From contig NZ_JACIEU010000001.1 of the NCBI RefSeq assembly GCF_014197035.1, positions 367,037 to 431,036 on the forward strand: a DNA stretch of 64,000 nt, in the 5' to 3' direction. Below are positions 19,581-29,226 of the stretch, one piece after another. The position numbers and the translations under genes are program-made. Source of the stretch: Sphingobium scionense. GTDB lineage: Bacteria; Pseudomonadota; Alphaproteobacteria; Sphingomonadales; Sphingomonadaceae. Below the pieces are notes generated by a model. The model ran no database searches. It was not told where the DNA came from and saw nothing but the letters and a program-made list of their open reading frames with translations. The stretch's first letter is position 1, and each line of letters starts with the position of its first letter.

Positions 19581-21395
19581 TTAGTATACGCGTGCCTTCG
19601 GCTTGATATACTCGGCCTCGTCGGTCATCGTGTAGTCGTGGACCGGACGATAATCGAGCGTCACCTTGCCGTTCGAGCCACCCCAGCCTTCGAACCAGCT
19701 GATGGTGTGCTTCATCCAGTTTTCGTCGTCGCGGTTCGGGAAATCCTCATGCGCATGGGCGCCGCGCGATTCCTTGCGGGCCTCGGCGCCTTCCATCGTG
19801 CAGATGGCCTGGCTCATGAGATTGTCCAGTTCCAGCGTCTCGATCAGGTCGGTGTTCCAGATCAGCGAACGGTCGGCGATCTTGACGTCCTGAAGGCGCT
19901 TGTTGACCGCCTGCATCTTGACGACGCCATCGGCCAGCAATTCGCTGTCGCGGAACACGGCAGCATGCTTCTGCATGGTGCGCTGCATGTCCATGCGGAT
20001 GTCTGCGGTCGAGGTGGTGCCGTTGGCGTTGCGGTAGTGATCGAGGCGCGACAGCGCCAGATCGGCCGCATTGGCCGGCAGCGGCTTGTGCGGGGTGTTG
20101 GGCTTGAGATTGTCCTTGAGGAACAGGCCGGTCGCGCGGCCGAACACGACAAGGTCGATCAGCGAGTTGGAGCCGAGGCGGTTCGCGCCATGGACCGACA
20201 CGCAGGCCGCTTCGCCGACCGCGAACAGCCCCGGCACCACGACTTCGGGATCGTCGCCGACCTTCGTCACCACCTGGCCATGATAGTTACAGGGGATGCC
20301 GCCCATATTGTAATGGACCGTCGGGGTCACGGGCAGCGGCTGGCGGGTCAGGTCGACACCGGCAAAGATCTTGCCGCTTTCGGTGATGCCCGGCAGGCGC
20401 TCGGCCAGAACCTTGGGGTCGATATGGTCGAGGTGCAGGAAGATATGATCCTTGTGCTCGCCGACGCCACGGCCCTCGCGCATTTCCATCGCCATCGAGC
20501 GCGACACGACGTCACGCGACGCCAGATCCTTCGCCGACGGGGCATAGCGTTCCATGAAACGCTCGCCTTCGGAATTGGTGAGATAGCCGCCTTCGCCGCG
20601 CGCGCCTTCGGTGATCAGCACGCCCGCGCCATAGATCCCGGTCGGGTGGAACTGGACGAACTCCAGATCCTGCAGCGGCAGGCCGGCGCGCAGCACCATG
20701 CCGCCGCCGTCGCCGGTGCAGCTATGGGCCGAGGTGGCCGAGAAATAGGCGCGGCCATAGCCACCGGTCGCCAGCACGACGGCATGGCTGCGGAAGCGGT
20801 GGATGCTGCCATCTTCCATGCAGATGGCGATGACGCCGCGGCATTCCTTGCCGTTCGGGCCATCTTCCATGATCAGATCGATGGCGAAATATTCGATGTA
20901 GAAGTCGGCGTCATACTTCAGGCTCTGCTGATACAGAGCGTGCAGCATGGCGTGGCCGGTACGGTCGGCGGCGGCGCAGGTGCGCTGCACCGGCGGGCCG
21001 GCGCCCATATTCTGCATGTGGCCGCCGAACGGACGCTGATAGATGGTGCCGTCCTGGTTGCGGCTGAACGGCACGCCGGCATGTTCCAGCTCGATCACGG
21101 CCGCCGGCGCTTCGCGCACCATATATTCGATCGCGTCCTGGTCGCCCAGCCAGTCCGACCCCTTGACGGTGTCGTACATGTGCCAGGTCCAGTGGTCGGG
21201 GCTGTTGTTGCCGAGCGAGGCGGCAATGCCGCCCTGCGCCGCCACGGTGTGGCTGCGGGTCGGGAACAGCTTGGTGATGCAGGCGGTCTTGAGACCCGCT
21301 TCGGCGCTGCCCATGGTGGCGCGCAGGCCCGAGCCGCCGGCACCCACGACGACGGTGTCGTAGGTATGGTCGATGATCTTGTAGGCTTCGCTCAT
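19581..21395 (-). CDS. sdhA: Succinate dehydrogenase flavoprotein subunit
   Basis: Catalytic subunit of complex II, oxidising succinate to fumarate at the inner membrane. 604 residues. An FAD-binding dinucleotide fold starts [15 protein letters not shown], the FAD-attachment region is [14 protein letters not shown], and the catalytic region carries [15 protein letters not shown] and [18 protein letters not shown]. It is the last gene of a tight sdhC-sdhD-sdhA unit, overlapping sdhD by 1 base. No sdhB follows. Confidence 0.97.
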   Translation of the reverse strand: MSEAYKIIDHTYDTVVVGAGGSGLRATMGSAEAGLKTACITKLFPTRSHTVAAQGGIAASLGNNSPDHWTWHMYDTVKGSDWLGDQDAIEYMVREAPAAVIELEHAGVPFSRNQDGTIYQRPFGGHMQNMGAGPPVQRTCAAADRTGHAMLHALYQQSLKYDADFYIEYFAIDLIMEDGPNGKECRGVIAICMEDGSIHRFRSHAVVLATGGYGRAYFSATSAHSCTGDGGGMVLRAGLPLQDLEFVQFHPTGIYGAGVLITEGARGEGGYLTNSEGERFMERYAPSAKDLASRDVVSRSMAMEMREGRGVGEHKDHIFLHLDHIDPKVLAERLPGITESGKIFAGVDLTRQPLPVTPTVHYNMGGIPCNYHGQVVTKVGDDPEVVVPGLFAVGEAACVSVHGANRLGSNSLIDLVVFGRATGLFLKDNLKPNTPHKPLPANAADLALSRLDHYRNANGTTSTADIRMDMQRTMQKHAAVFRDSELLADGVVKMQAVNKRLQDVKIADRSLIWNTDLIETLELDNLMSQAICTMEGAEARKESRGAHAHEDFPNRDDENWMKHTISWFEGWGGSNGKVTLDYRPVHDYTMTDEAEYIKPKARVY

Positions 21396-21784
21396 TACTT
21401 GACGACCCCGATGAAGGCGATCTTGGCGATCGCGAAGACGCCCGCGGCAGCGCCGGCATAGGCATAGAAGTTCAGCAGCAGCATCGAGAAGAAGGCCAGC
21501 CCCTTGTCGTGGACATAGTCCTCCAGCATGACCTGCATGCCCAGACGCAGATGCATGAAGATGCTGACGATCATCAGCATCAGCGGCACGGCGACCAGCG
21601 GATTGTGAATCCAGTTGACCACGCTCTCATAATCGAGGCCGGGCAGCGCGATCAGGCTGAACAGCAGCCACAGCACCAGCAGCAGATTGCCTACGGCGGT
21701 GTAGCGCTGGGCCAGCCAGTGATGCGCGCCATGCTTGGCCGAGCCAAGACCGCGGACGCGGCCGATTCCGGTTCCGGTACCCAT
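21395..21784 (-). CDS. sdhD: Succinate dehydrogenase membrane anchor
   Basis: A 129-residue membrane subunit with three hydrophobic segments. The histidine in MHLRLGMQ of the second segment matches the expected heme ligand region, and [11 protein letters not shown] is typical of SdhD. With SdhC it forms the quinone site. It overlaps sdhC and sdhA by single bases (TGATG, TAATG). Confidence 0.93.
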   Translation of the reverse strand: MGTGTGIGRVRGLGSAKHGAHHWLAQRYTAVGNLLLVLWLLFSLIALPGLDYESVVNWIHNPLVAVPLMLMIVSIFMHLRLGMQVMLEDYVHDKGLAFFSMLLLNFYAYAGAAAGVFAIAKIAFIGVVK

Positions 21785-22179
21785 CAGAATTTCCCCAGGC
21801 AGATCGCGGCCCAGAAGGCGGCGGTGGCGATCGTCGACAGCACGAAGGTCAGGATCGACCAGGTCTTGCTGGTCTTCAGCTCATAACCCGCGCCCATGTC
21901 GAGCACGAAATGGCGCAGACCCGAGAAGAGGTGCTGGAAGAAGAACCAGGACAGACCCGCCATGACCAGATAGCCGATCGGCGAGGTCGCGCAGGTGACG
22001 AAGGTGGCATAGGCTTCCGGGCCGGTCGCAGCGGCCATCAGCCACCAGATGAGGCCAAGAGCGCCTGCAGTGGCCAGGCCATTGCCCGTCACGCGGTGAA
22101 TGATGGAGACGGCCATTGCCGGCCCCCATTTCCAGATCGTCAAATGCGGCGAGAGCGGCCGGCTGTTGGTTCGCGCCAT
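21784..22179 (-). CDS. sdhC: Succinate dehydrogenase cytochrome b556 subunit
   Basis: A 131-residue subunit starting MARTNSRPLSPHLTIWKWGP, with the family motifs RPLSPHL.IW, SIIHRVTGNGL and the HLFSGLRHFVLD heme region. Three hydrophobic segments. The ATG at 22179 was chosen over much longer upstream readings, which run antisense into the chemotaxis gene. First gene of sdhCDA. Confidence 0.94.
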   Translation of the reverse strand: MARTNSRPLSPHLTIWKWGPAMAVSIIHRVTGNGLATAGALGLIWWLMAAATGPEAYATFVTCATSPIGYLVMAGLSWFFFQHLFSGLRHFVLDMGAGYELKTSKTWSILTFVLSTIATAAFWAAICLGKF

Positions 22180-22350
22180 GTCTACCCTGGTCCCTGCTAT
22201 GTCCTTTGAGTCCGCTCCCCTTAGGAGCGAAGACGCCGGAGGGCAAGCCGCGCCGACCAAGTCGACGAGGCCGTCCAAATAAGAAGTGATTAACCAAATG
22301 GCGCTATCACCGCCTGGTTCGTCCTGACACCAATTGGGGTTCTGCAATCC

Positions 22351-23682
22351 ATGACTTCCGCCACCACGCCCAGGAACGCCATCGCCCAGATGCTGGCCGA
22401 AGTGGACCCCCGCGGCGATCTGGCCCGCGGCATGGCCGAAATCGAGCAACTGGTCGGCGACGATGCGGTTGTCGCGGCCCGCACCTTCTTTTCCACCTAT
22501 ATGGACAGTTCGGGCCTCAAGAGCCGGCTGCAGCCCACGACGCTGGCGAAGATCGAGACCGCCGCACATGAATATGTGCGCCAGAAGCTGCGCCATTACA
22601 GCGCCGGCGACTGGGCGCTGTCCTCCACCGCCTGCGTCCGCCACGCCCGCAAGCACGGCATTTCCGTGCGCGGCGTGCTGCTGCCCGTTGCCGCCGCCAA
22701 CGAAAAGCTGACCGACCTCATCTGGGAACGCGCGCCTGACGACGCCACCCGCCGCCGGCTGGTCGACATCATGGCGCAGGCCGGCATGGTCGATGCCGGC
22801 CTGATGGCCAATGTGATCGCGATCGACGATGCCGAAAGCCAGCGCAATGCCCGCCAGCAGTTCGGCGTCCTGTTCGAGCAGCGCATCATGGGCGAGATCG
22901 ACGGCGCGTCGCAGCTGGGCGAATCGCTGCGCGAACAGGCCAAGGATGCCTCCGCCGCGACCCGCGGCATGCTGGGCAAGGCATCGGAAGTCGCCGCCGC
23001 CGCCGAACAATCCGCCCTTGCGATGCGCGAGGCCGCCCGCACCTCGGCCGGCCTGATCCGTGCGATCGAGGACGCCCGCACCGAAGTGGAAAGCGCCGCC
23101 GAAGTGGCGCAGCGCGCCGCGTCGCAATCTGGCGATGCCGTTTCCATGTCGGCCACCCTGTCGGACCATGCCAAGTCGATCGAATCGATCCTGGGCCTGA
23201 TCCGCGACATTGCCGGCCAGACCAATCTGTTGGCGCTCAACGCCACGATCGAGGCGGCCCGTGCGGGTGACGCCGGTCGCGGCTTTGCCGTCGTCGCACA
23301 AGAGGTGAAGAGTCTGGCCAACCAGACCGCCCGCGCCACCGACGAGATTGCCGGTAAGATCGGCGCCATCCAGGCATCTACCCGCCAGTCGGTCGAGACC
23401 AACGAGCGCATCCGCGACACGGTGGGCGAAGTGCAGGCCAGTGCCCAGCGCATCCGCCACGCGATGGATGCCCAGGCACAGACGGTGACGATGATCACCG
23501 CCGCCGTCGATGAGACCGCCCTTGCCGCCGACTCGATGTCGACCACCATTTCCGCGATCCGCCAGGACACCGAAGTGGTCGCGTCGGAAATCGACCAACT
23601 GGAACGCGGCTTCATGAGTGTCGAGGGCAAGCTGTCCAGCCTGCGGCATGCCTCCAGCGACTTCGGTCGCCAGGTCGCCTGA
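22351..23682 (+). CDS. Soluble methyl-accepting chemotaxis protein, globin-like sensor
   Basis: A 443-residue chemoreceptor without membrane segments. The N-terminal ~175 residues look like a globin-coupled sensor: an AARTFF helix, and [15 protein letters not shown] around His98/His102, where the proximal heme ligand would be. The C-terminal signalling domain has the hairpin tip [40 protein letters not shown]. This suggests oxygen- or redox-controlled chemotaxis (aerotaxis). No che genes are adjacent, so it must plug into a pathway encoded elsewhere. The globin call is by pattern and not certain. Confidence 0.78.
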   Translation: MTSATTPRNAIAQMLAEVDPRGDLARGMAEIEQLVGDDAVVAARTFFSTYMDSSGLKSRLQPTTLAKIETAAHEYVRQKLRHYSAGDWALSSTACVRHARKHGISVRGVLLPVAAANEKLTDLIWERAPDDATRRRLVDIMAQAGMVDAGLMANVIAIDDAESQRNARQQFGVLFEQRIMGEIDGASQLGESLREQAKDASAATRGMLGKASEVAAAAEQSALAMREAARTSAGLIRAIEDARTEVESAAEVAQRAASQSGDAVSMSATLSDHAKSIESILGLIRDIAGQTNLLALNATIEAARAGDAGRGFAVVAQEVKSLANQTARATDEIAGKIGAIQASTRQSVETNERIRDTVGEVQASAQRIRHAMDAQAQTVTMITAAVDETALAADSMSTTISAIRQDTEVVASEIDQLERGFMSVEGKLSSLRHASSDFGRQVA

Positions 23683-23685
23683 GAC

Positions 23686-23799
23686 TGGGCTGAGGCCGGG
23701 CTGCAAATAGCGTCTTTCTGCGCTTCCGGTGCTCACGTGCTTCAAGCACGTTCCGCGCCGGTTCTCGAAAGTCACTATTTTCGCTCCGGCCTGAGCCCA
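23686..23799. repeat. 114-base imperfect palindrome
   Basis: Outer arms TGGGCTGAGGCCGG (23686-23699) and CCGGCCTGAGCCCA (23786-23799) pair with one mismatch, and the inner part keeps folding around GTGCTTCAAGCAC at 23738-23750. It sits just after the chemotaxis gene and before prmA. It may be a dispersed intergenic repeat that also serves as a terminator. Confidence 0.5.
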
Positions 23800-23855
23800 A
23801 TCTGACAATTGCCAGATGCTTCCCCTCTTCCCTCTGCTGGTCTAAAGGCGGCGGC

Positions 23856-24854
23856 ATGAATGATGTCGCTGCGCCAGCCGCCCAGAGCTGGAAAGTCACC
23901 CTGCCCTGCACCCGCGCCGAAGCGGAGGCGCTGGACGGGGACATCGCCGCCTTCGCCCTGATGGAGCATCCGCCGGTGCTGATGACCAGCGAGGCGGAGC
24001 CGGACGACGAGAATAAGTGGCAGCTCGACGCCTATTTCGAAGGCAAGCCAAGTCCGGCCGCGATCAAGCTGCTCAAGACCCTGGTGCCCAGCGCATCAGC
24101 TATCAAGCCGCAGGTGGAAGCGCTGCCCGACGAGGATTGGGTGACGATGAGCCAGCAGGGGCTGGAACCCGTCACCGCCGGCCGCTTCCATGTCCGCAAT
24201 GTCGCCAGCGACCCCGAACAGCCCGGCCATGTCAATTTCCTGATCGAGGCGAGTCGCGCCTTTGGCACCGGCCAGCATGAGACCACCGCCGGCTGCCTGG
24301 CGATGATCGACCGGATGCGCAGCGTCGGCATGCGCTTCCGCAATGTCGCCGATATAGGCACCGGCACCGGCCTGCTCGCCTTTGCCGCGATGACATTATG
24401 GCCGCGCGCCTATGCGATTGCCTCCGACATCGATCCGGTGGCGGTCGACATCAGCCGGGAAAATGCCGTGGCGAACGGCATTGCCCTGGGCGCCGGGGCT
24501 GGCCAGTTGGCGCTTTGCACCGCCGCCGGCGTGGATCATCCCGCGCTGGTCGGGCGCGCACCCTATGATCTGCTGATCGCCAATATCCTGGCCGGGCCGC
24601 TGATCGAACTGGCGCCCTCGCTCTGCGCGCTGGTGGAGGATGGCGGCACGATCGTGCTCGCCGGCCTGCTCAACGAACAGGCCGATGCGGTGATCGCCGC
24701 CTATCGCGCGCAGGGCATGCGCCTCGCCGAGCGCAGCGATCGCGGTCATTGGCCGACCCTGCGCCTGCGCAAGCGCCCCCAGATCGGCTGGAAGCGGCCG
24801 CGCCGAATCAATGCCGCCGCGCGTGGCGAAGCCCCCGGCTTCGGCAGCATCTGA
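23856..24854 (+). CDS. prmA: Ribosomal protein L11 methyltransferase
   Basis: SAM-dependent enzyme that methylates ribosomal protein L11. 332 residues with an N-terminal substrate domain and a Rossmann methyltransferase domain containing FGTGQHETT, DIGTGTGLLAFAA (motif I) and DLLIANILAGPLIELAP, all diagnostic for PrmA. The C-terminus runs about 20 residues past the usual end with a basic KRPQIGWKRPRR segment. Confidence 0.92.
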   Translation: MNDVAAPAAQSWKVTLPCTRAEAEALDGDIAAFALMEHPPVLMTSEAEPDDENKWQLDAYFEGKPSPAAIKLLKTLVPSASAIKPQVEALPDEDWVTMSQQGLEPVTAGRFHVRNVASDPEQPGHVNFLIEASRAFGTGQHETTAGCLAMIDRMRSVGMRFRNVADIGTGTGLLAFAAMTLWPRAYAIASDIDPVAVDISRENAVANGIALGAGAGQLALCTAAGVDHPALVGRAPYDLLIANILAGPLIELAPSLCALVEDGGTIVLAGLLNEQADAVIAAYRAQGMRLAERSDRGHWPTLRLRKRPQIGWKRPRRINAAARGEAPGFGSI

Positions 24855-24884
24855 CTTTTCGACTTATCCACAGGAGACGCTTTC

Positions 24885-25604
24885 ATGGTCCTCACCCGTC
24901 AGACTCTCATCCATGACGGTCCGGGCGGCCCGTTCGAAAGCGTCGCCGTGGTCGACGATGCCGCTGCCGGCCCGCTGCCGGGCATCCTGCTGGTTCCCAA
25001 TGTTCTGGGCACCAAGGAAGCCGACTTCCTCTATGCGGAGAAAGTCGCGGCGCGGGGCTATGCGGTGCTGGTCGCCGATGTTTTCGGGCAGGACAAGCGC
25101 ACCACCCGCGAAGATCCCGACGCCGGGCGCTATATGAACGAACTCAACGCCGACCGCGCGCTGTTGCGTGACCGGATGCTGGGCGTCCATGCGCTGCTCA
25201 AGGATATGTCGGCGGTCGATGCCGCACGCACGGCCGCGATCGGCTTCTGCTTCGGCGGCAAATGCGTGCTCGACCTGGCTCGGGCTGGCGCCGACATTGC
25301 CGGCGGAGTCAGCTTCCATGGGGTCTATGAGGCGCCCCCCTTCCCCAACGCCCGGATCACTGCCAAGCTGCTGGTCTGCCATGGCTGGGAAGATCCGATC
25401 GCCCCGCCCGAAGCGACCGTCGGCCTGGCGAAGGAACTGACCGAGGCGGGCTGCGACTGGCAGATTCATGCCTATGGCCACACCGGCCACGCCTTCACCG
25501 ACGAGAGCGTCCATATGCCCGAAAAGGGGCTGGCCTATAGCGCCGACGCCGACCGCCGCAGCTTCCGCGCGATGGTGAATTTCCTGGAGGAACTGTTCGG
25601 CTAA
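24885..25604 (+). CDS. Dienelactone hydrolase-family protein
   Basis: A 239-residue alpha/beta hydrolase of the dienelactone hydrolase family. The nucleophile elbow is GFCFGGKC with cysteine as nucleophile; an Asp in GWEDPI and a His in GHTGHAF complete the triad. Such enzymes open lactones in chloroaromatic breakdown, but many homologues have other esterase roles and no aromatic pathway genes are adjacent. It overlaps the convergent amidase gene by 4 bases. Confidence 0.85.
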   Translation: MVLTRQTLIHDGPGGPFESVAVVDDAAAGPLPGILLVPNVLGTKEADFLYAEKVAARGYAVLVADVFGQDKRTTREDPDAGRYMNELNADRALLRDRMLGVHALLKDMSAVDAARTAAIGFCFGGKCVLDLARAGADIAGGVSFHGVYEAPPFPNARITAKLLVCHGWEDPIAPPEATVGLAKELTEAGCDWQIHAYGHTGHAFTDESVHMPEKGLAYSADADRRSFRAMVNFLEELFG

Positions 25605-26980
25605 ACTGCGAGCAGCCGCTCCACCGCTGCCGCGATCGCGAACAGGCGCTGGTCTTGCCCGGCGCGCGCCATCAGCATCAGGCCGACCGGCAGGCCGCTC
25701 TCGCGCGGCAGAGGCAGGGAAATGGCGCACAGATCGAAACTGTTGCCGAGGCCGGTGTTGCGCAGCAGCAGCCGGTTGCGGGCGACGAAAGCGTCGGCGT
25801 TCGCCACCTCCGCCTTGGTCGGCGCGACGATCGGCGTGGTCGGCAGGACGAGGACGTCCAGTCCGGCCAGGCGCGCGTCCATCGACCGCACCAGCGCAGC
25901 GCGCTCCGCCAGCATCTGCCGGTGGCGTTCGGGCGTCACGTCACGGCCCGCCTGCATCCGCGCCAGCACGATCGGATCGAAATCCTGCGCACGGGTCGCG
26001 ATTCGATCGCGGTGGATGGCATAGGCCTCGACCGAGGCGATCGGCACCGGCGACTGGAGCGCCTGCATCGCATCGAATTGCGGAAAGACTTCGTCGCTGA
26101 GCGTCACGCCCGCCTTGCCCAACCGCGCCAGCGCATCCGCGAAACGCGCCGCGACGGTCGCGTCCAGATCGGCCAGCGGCAGGCCCTGCGGAATGCCGGC
26201 GCGCAGCCCCTTGAGCGGCGCGATATCGAGCGGCCGCGCCGCTTCTCCGGCCAGGATCGCATCGGTGCGGAAACAGGCGTCCACGCTGGTCGCGATCGGC
26301 CCGATCGAATCGAGCGTGGGCGACAGCGGGAAGGCGCCATCGGCCGGCACCCGCGCCTTGGTCGGCTTGTAACCGACGACGCCGCACAGCGCGGCGGGGA
26401 TGCGGCAGGAACCACCGGTATCGGTGCCGATCGCGATCTCGCACATGGCATCGGCCACCGCGACGCCGCCGCCACTGGTCGATCCGCCGGGCACGCGGGC
26501 CCGGTCGGCCGGATTGCCCGGCGTGCCATAATGGGGATTTACGCCGACGCCGGAAAAGGCGAATTCGACCATGTTGGTCTTGCCGACGATCACCGCGCCG
26601 GCCTGCTTCAGCCGGGCGACGACCGGCGCATCGACGGTGGCGGGCGGGGCATCGGCCAGGATCAGCGACCCGGCGCGGGTCGGCTCGCCCGCGACATCGA
26701 ACAGATCCTTGATGCTGACGATCGCGCCGTCGATCGGCGAGAGGGGCGAACTGGCGCGGGCATCGGCCGCGTCCGCCGCCGCCCGCGCGCTGTCCGCATA
26801 GAGGGTGAGGTAGGTGCGCTTGCCTTCCCCCGCCGGGTCGGCGATGCGCGCGAGCGCCGCTTCCAGCCGCTCGCGCGACGGACGGGATTTGGCGATGGCC
26901 GGCGCGCCGACCATGCCGAGCGCCATGGCGCCACCGGCGCCGTGCAGAATCGTCCGTCGCGTCACGCCGCCATGCTCCAT
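25601..26980 (-). CDS. Amidase, Tat-exported
   Basis: A 459-residue amidase-signature enzyme. The N-terminus RRTILHGAGGAMALGM is a twin-arginine signal, so it is exported folded. The Ser-cisSer-Lys triad is supplied by VSIKDLFD (Lys), GGSTSGGG and GTDTGGSCRIP. It likely cleaves a small amide or an amidated side chain outside the cytoplasm. It follows the M14 carboxypeptidase by 22 bases on the same strand, and the pairing hints at shared peptide or amide turnover (inference). Confidence 0.86.
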   Translation of the reverse strand: MEHGGVTRRTILHGAGGAMALGMVGAPAIAKSRPSRERLEAALARIADPAGEGKRTYLTLYADSARAAADAADARASSPLSPIDGAIVSIKDLFDVAGEPTRAGSLILADAPPATVDAPVVARLKQAGAVIVGKTNMVEFAFSGVGVNPHYGTPGNPADRARVPGGSTSGGGVAVADAMCEIAIGTDTGGSCRIPAALCGVVGYKPTKARVPADGAFPLSPTLDSIGPIATSVDACFRTDAILAGEAARPLDIAPLKGLRAGIPQGLPLADLDATVAARFADALARLGKAGVTLSDEVFPQFDAMQALQSPVPIASVEAYAIHRDRIATRAQDFDPIVLARMQAGRDVTPERHRQMLAERAALVRSMDARLAGLDVLVLPTTPIVAPTKAEVANADAFVARNRLLLRNTGLGNSFDLCAISLPLPRESGLPVGLMLMARAGQDQRLFAIAAAVERLLAV

Positions 26981-27002
26981 CTATTGCCCCCGATCAGCCC
27001 GG

Positions 27003-28133
27003 TCAGATATCCTCGATCATCTCCGCCAGCACCGCCAGGCAATCCTTGCCGAGCTGCGCCGAACGGGCCGGCGACCAGCCGAAATCGGCGTCGGGCAGAT
27101 CGTCATTATCCTTGAACGGCATTTCCAGCGTCATCGCGACCGCGCCGAAGCGTTCGGCCAGCTGGTTGGTCGACATGGCGAGATTGGCCTTGCCGCCGCT
27201 CGCCACCGGATAACCGAGGCGCGTCTGGAAATCCGGCGTGCGGGCCGCCAGCGTGTCGCGATAGCGATGATAGAGCGAGAGTTGCCGGTCGGTGATCGAG
27301 GGAATGCCCTCGAAGCCCGCCAGGAACACCGCCGGAATCGCCTCGTCGCCATGCACGTCCATGGCGAAATCGACGCCGGTCTCGTCCATCGCGGCGCGGA
27401 CCAGATAGACTTCCGGGCTCTTGTCCATCGACGGCTCATGCCATTCGCGGTTGAGATTGATGCCCGCCGCATTGGTGCGCAGATGACCGCGCCGGCTGCC
27501 GTCCGGATTCATGTTGGGGACGATGTGGAAGGTCGCCTTCTGACGCAGATAGCGCGCCACCGCGTCCTCGTCGTCGGTCAGCCGCTCCAACGCGCCTTCC
27601 ATCCACCATTCGGCCATGCTCTCGCCGGGATGCTGGCGGGCATAGAGCCAGACATTCTTGGGGCCTTCGCCGACGCTCAGCATGTCGAGCGGCTGGCCGT
27701 CCAAGGTCAGGCCGAGTTCGCGATGCTCGACGCCTGGCTGGCAGGCGGCCCAGGCGACCAGGTCATGATGGCGTTCCATCGAAAAGGGCGCGAAATAGGC
27801 GAGCCAGACGGCATTGCTGTCGGGCGAGAGGCGGATGGTCAGCGTGCCGTCGGCATAATCGGTATCGGCTTGCAGCCAATTCTCGCGATCCTCGCTCATC
27901 CGCGCCTTGTAGCCCGGCCAGCCGTCCGGATAGGCCGACCCCGCGCAATTGACGATCGCCAGTTCCACCTCCCGTCCGGCGGCGCCCGCCAGACGGAAAT
28001 GGAACCATTGATAGAAGTCGCTGTCCTTGTCCTTGACGATTTCCAGCTCGGCGCGGACGCCTGCGGGACTGTCGGTGATGGAAAGAACGCGGATGTTGCC
28101 GCTGTCGAAGGCGCTCGAAATGGAGATGGTCAT
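27003..28133 (-). CDS. M14-family zinc carboxypeptidase
   Basis: A 376-residue protein of the M14 family, cytosolic carboxypeptidase-like subgroup. Zinc ligands are given by HPGES (HxxE) and the His of MDVHGDEA, with NMNPDGSRRGHLRTN supplying the substrate-binding Arg/Asn region. The N-terminal ~120 residues form a beta domain typical of this subgroup. No signal peptide is seen, so it should act in the cytoplasm. It overlaps the upstream lipoprotein gene by 4 bases. Confidence 0.86.
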   Translation of the reverse strand: MTISISSAFDSGNIRVLSITDSPAGVRAELEIVKDKDSDFYQWFHFRLAGAAGREVELAIVNCAGSAYPDGWPGYKARMSEDRENWLQADTDYADGTLTIRLSPDSNAVWLAYFAPFSMERHHDLVAWAACQPGVEHRELGLTLDGQPLDMLSVGEGPKNVWLYARQHPGESMAEWWMEGALERLTDDEDAVARYLRQKATFHIVPNMNPDGSRRGHLRTNAAGINLNREWHEPSMDKSPEVYLVRAAMDETGVDFAMDVHGDEAIPAVFLAGFEGIPSITDRQLSLYHRYRDTLAARTPDFQTRLGYPVASGGKANLAMSTNQLAERFGAVAMTLEMPFKDNDDLPDADFGWSPARSAQLGKDCLAVLAEMIEDI

Positions 28134-28720
28134 TTGACCGTTATAGTGCGCCCGGATTCGCCCGGATAGCCCCCGAGGAGGGCAGCAGCGAGCTTTTGCG
28201 CGACGGCGCGCGGCTGCGATTCGGGCGTGCCTTCACGCGATTCGGTCGAGGCGCGGCCTTCCCAGATGGCGGCCTGATCGCTGCGACGGCGAATCTGGAT
28301 CTGCAATTCGGTGGAGACGATATCCTTGGGCTTGCCCGACAGGTTGATGCCGACGCCCAGCCCCAGGCCGGAATAGCCGCCACTGCCCAGCGCCCCGCCA
28401 ACGCCGACGCTGACCGGCTTTTCATTGCGCGCGGTGCCGGTCGGACGGAAGCTGCGGCGGAAGCCGACCAGCGCGACATAGTCGCTGCCGGCATCGCCCG
28501 CATTGGTGAAACCGACGCGCTGCAGTTCCTGGCTCACCGCGCCGGCATAGGTGCGAAATTCCAGGCCAACGTCCGGATTGCCGGGGATTTCCTGCACCGC
28601 AATCGATCCGGTCTGTGCCGGGCTGCCATTGTGGAATCGCGTCACCTCCACCGACGGCACCGTCGCGCAGGCGGCGAGCGACAGGGCAAGGCAGGAGGAG
28701 AGGATGATCTGTTTCAACAT
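28130..28720 (-). CDS. DUF4136-like lipoprotein
   Basis: A 196-residue lipoprotein with lipobox ALSLAAC (Cys18) after MLKQIILSS. The mature domain resembles DUF4136: an early SVEVTRFHNG strand, then ELQRVGFT, and a Gly-rich GVGGALGSGGYSGLGLGVGIN stretch. Function unknown; family members sit in the periplasm at the outer membrane. It starts an operon with the M14 peptidase and the amidase. Confidence 0.7.
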   Translation of the reverse strand: MLKQIILSSCLALSLAACATVPSVEVTRFHNGSPAQTGSIAVQEIPGNPDVGLEFRTYAGAVSQELQRVGFTNAGDAGSDYVALVGFRRSFRPTGTARNEKPVSVGVGGALGSGGYSGLGLGVGINLSGKPKDIVSTELQIQIRRRSDQAAIWEGRASTESREGTPESQPRAVAQKLAAALLGGYPGESGRTITVK

Positions 28721-28841
28721 GCGATTGCACTCCAACGGGACTATGTCCAACACGACACCGGCATAGCATTCCCTTCCAACGGGTGAAGCCATGACTTGGC
28801 TGCATGCAGGATGAACGGTGGCAAAAGGCGGTGGCCTACCC

Positions 28842-28870
28842 TTGACTTTCGGCCGCCTCCCCCATAGGGG
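28842..28870 (+). promoter_or_regulatory. Possible promoter of the L36 gene
   Basis: TTGACT at 28842-28847 lies about 17 bases before TAGGGG; the -35 match is good and the -10 match is weak. The L36 gene starts about 50 bases downstream. Confidence 0.35.
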
Positions 28871-28916
28871 CTGCGCTTCGATTTTTCCAATCAGACATGA
28901 TTCCAGAAGGCTGACA

Positions 28917-29042
28917 ATGAAGATCCGCAACTCGCTCAAGTCGCTCAAGGGCCGCCACCGGGACAACCGCGTGATCCGTCGTCGTGGCCGGACCTACGTC
29001 ATCAACAAGACCAACCGCCGCTTCAAGGCCCGCCAGGGCTAA
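28917..29042 (+). CDS. rpmJ: 50S ribosomal protein L36, C-minus type
   Basis: A 41-residue, strongly basic protein ending [12 protein letters not shown], matching bacterial L36. The zinc-binding cysteines of standard L36 are absent, so it is the cysteine-free (YkgO-like) form often favoured under zinc shortage. It stands alone with its own ribosome site (AAGG) and a strong palindrome 51 bases downstream. Confidence 0.93.
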   Translation: MKIRNSLKSLKGRHRDNRVIRRRGRTYVINKTNRRFKARQG

Positions 29043-29093
29043 ACAGCGCGGACGGATCGGCTCGCCGATCCTCCGGACCTTCCAAAGGTCTTA

Positions 29094-29126
29094 TTGAGCG
29101 CCCGATCCCATGGATCGGGCGCTCAA
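29094..29126 (+). terminator. Strong hairpin after L36 gene
   Basis: A perfect 15-base inverted repeat (TTGAGCGCCCGATCC / GGATCGGGCGCTCAA) with a 3-base loop. It probably stops L36 transcription, though there is no U-run. Confidence 0.6.
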
Positions 29127-29166
29127 CGTGTTGGCCGCGCATTTCCAGCGAATCGATTCGCCTACC

Positions 29167-29205
29167 CAACAAAAAGGCGCGGCAACCCGGATGGGCCGCC
29201 GCGCC
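29167..29205 (-). terminator. Terminator of pyruvate kinase gene
   Basis: On the minus strand, stem GGCGCGGC / GCCGCGCC is followed by TTTTTGTT, a textbook rho-independent terminator just past the pyk stop. Confidence 0.85.
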
Positions 29206-29226
29206 GAATCGGTCGAGCGTGGAGAA

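Noticed and set aside
19638..21461. Long open frame antisense to sdhA
   Set aside because: Composition shadow of sdhA, His/Arg/Ala-rich with no family.
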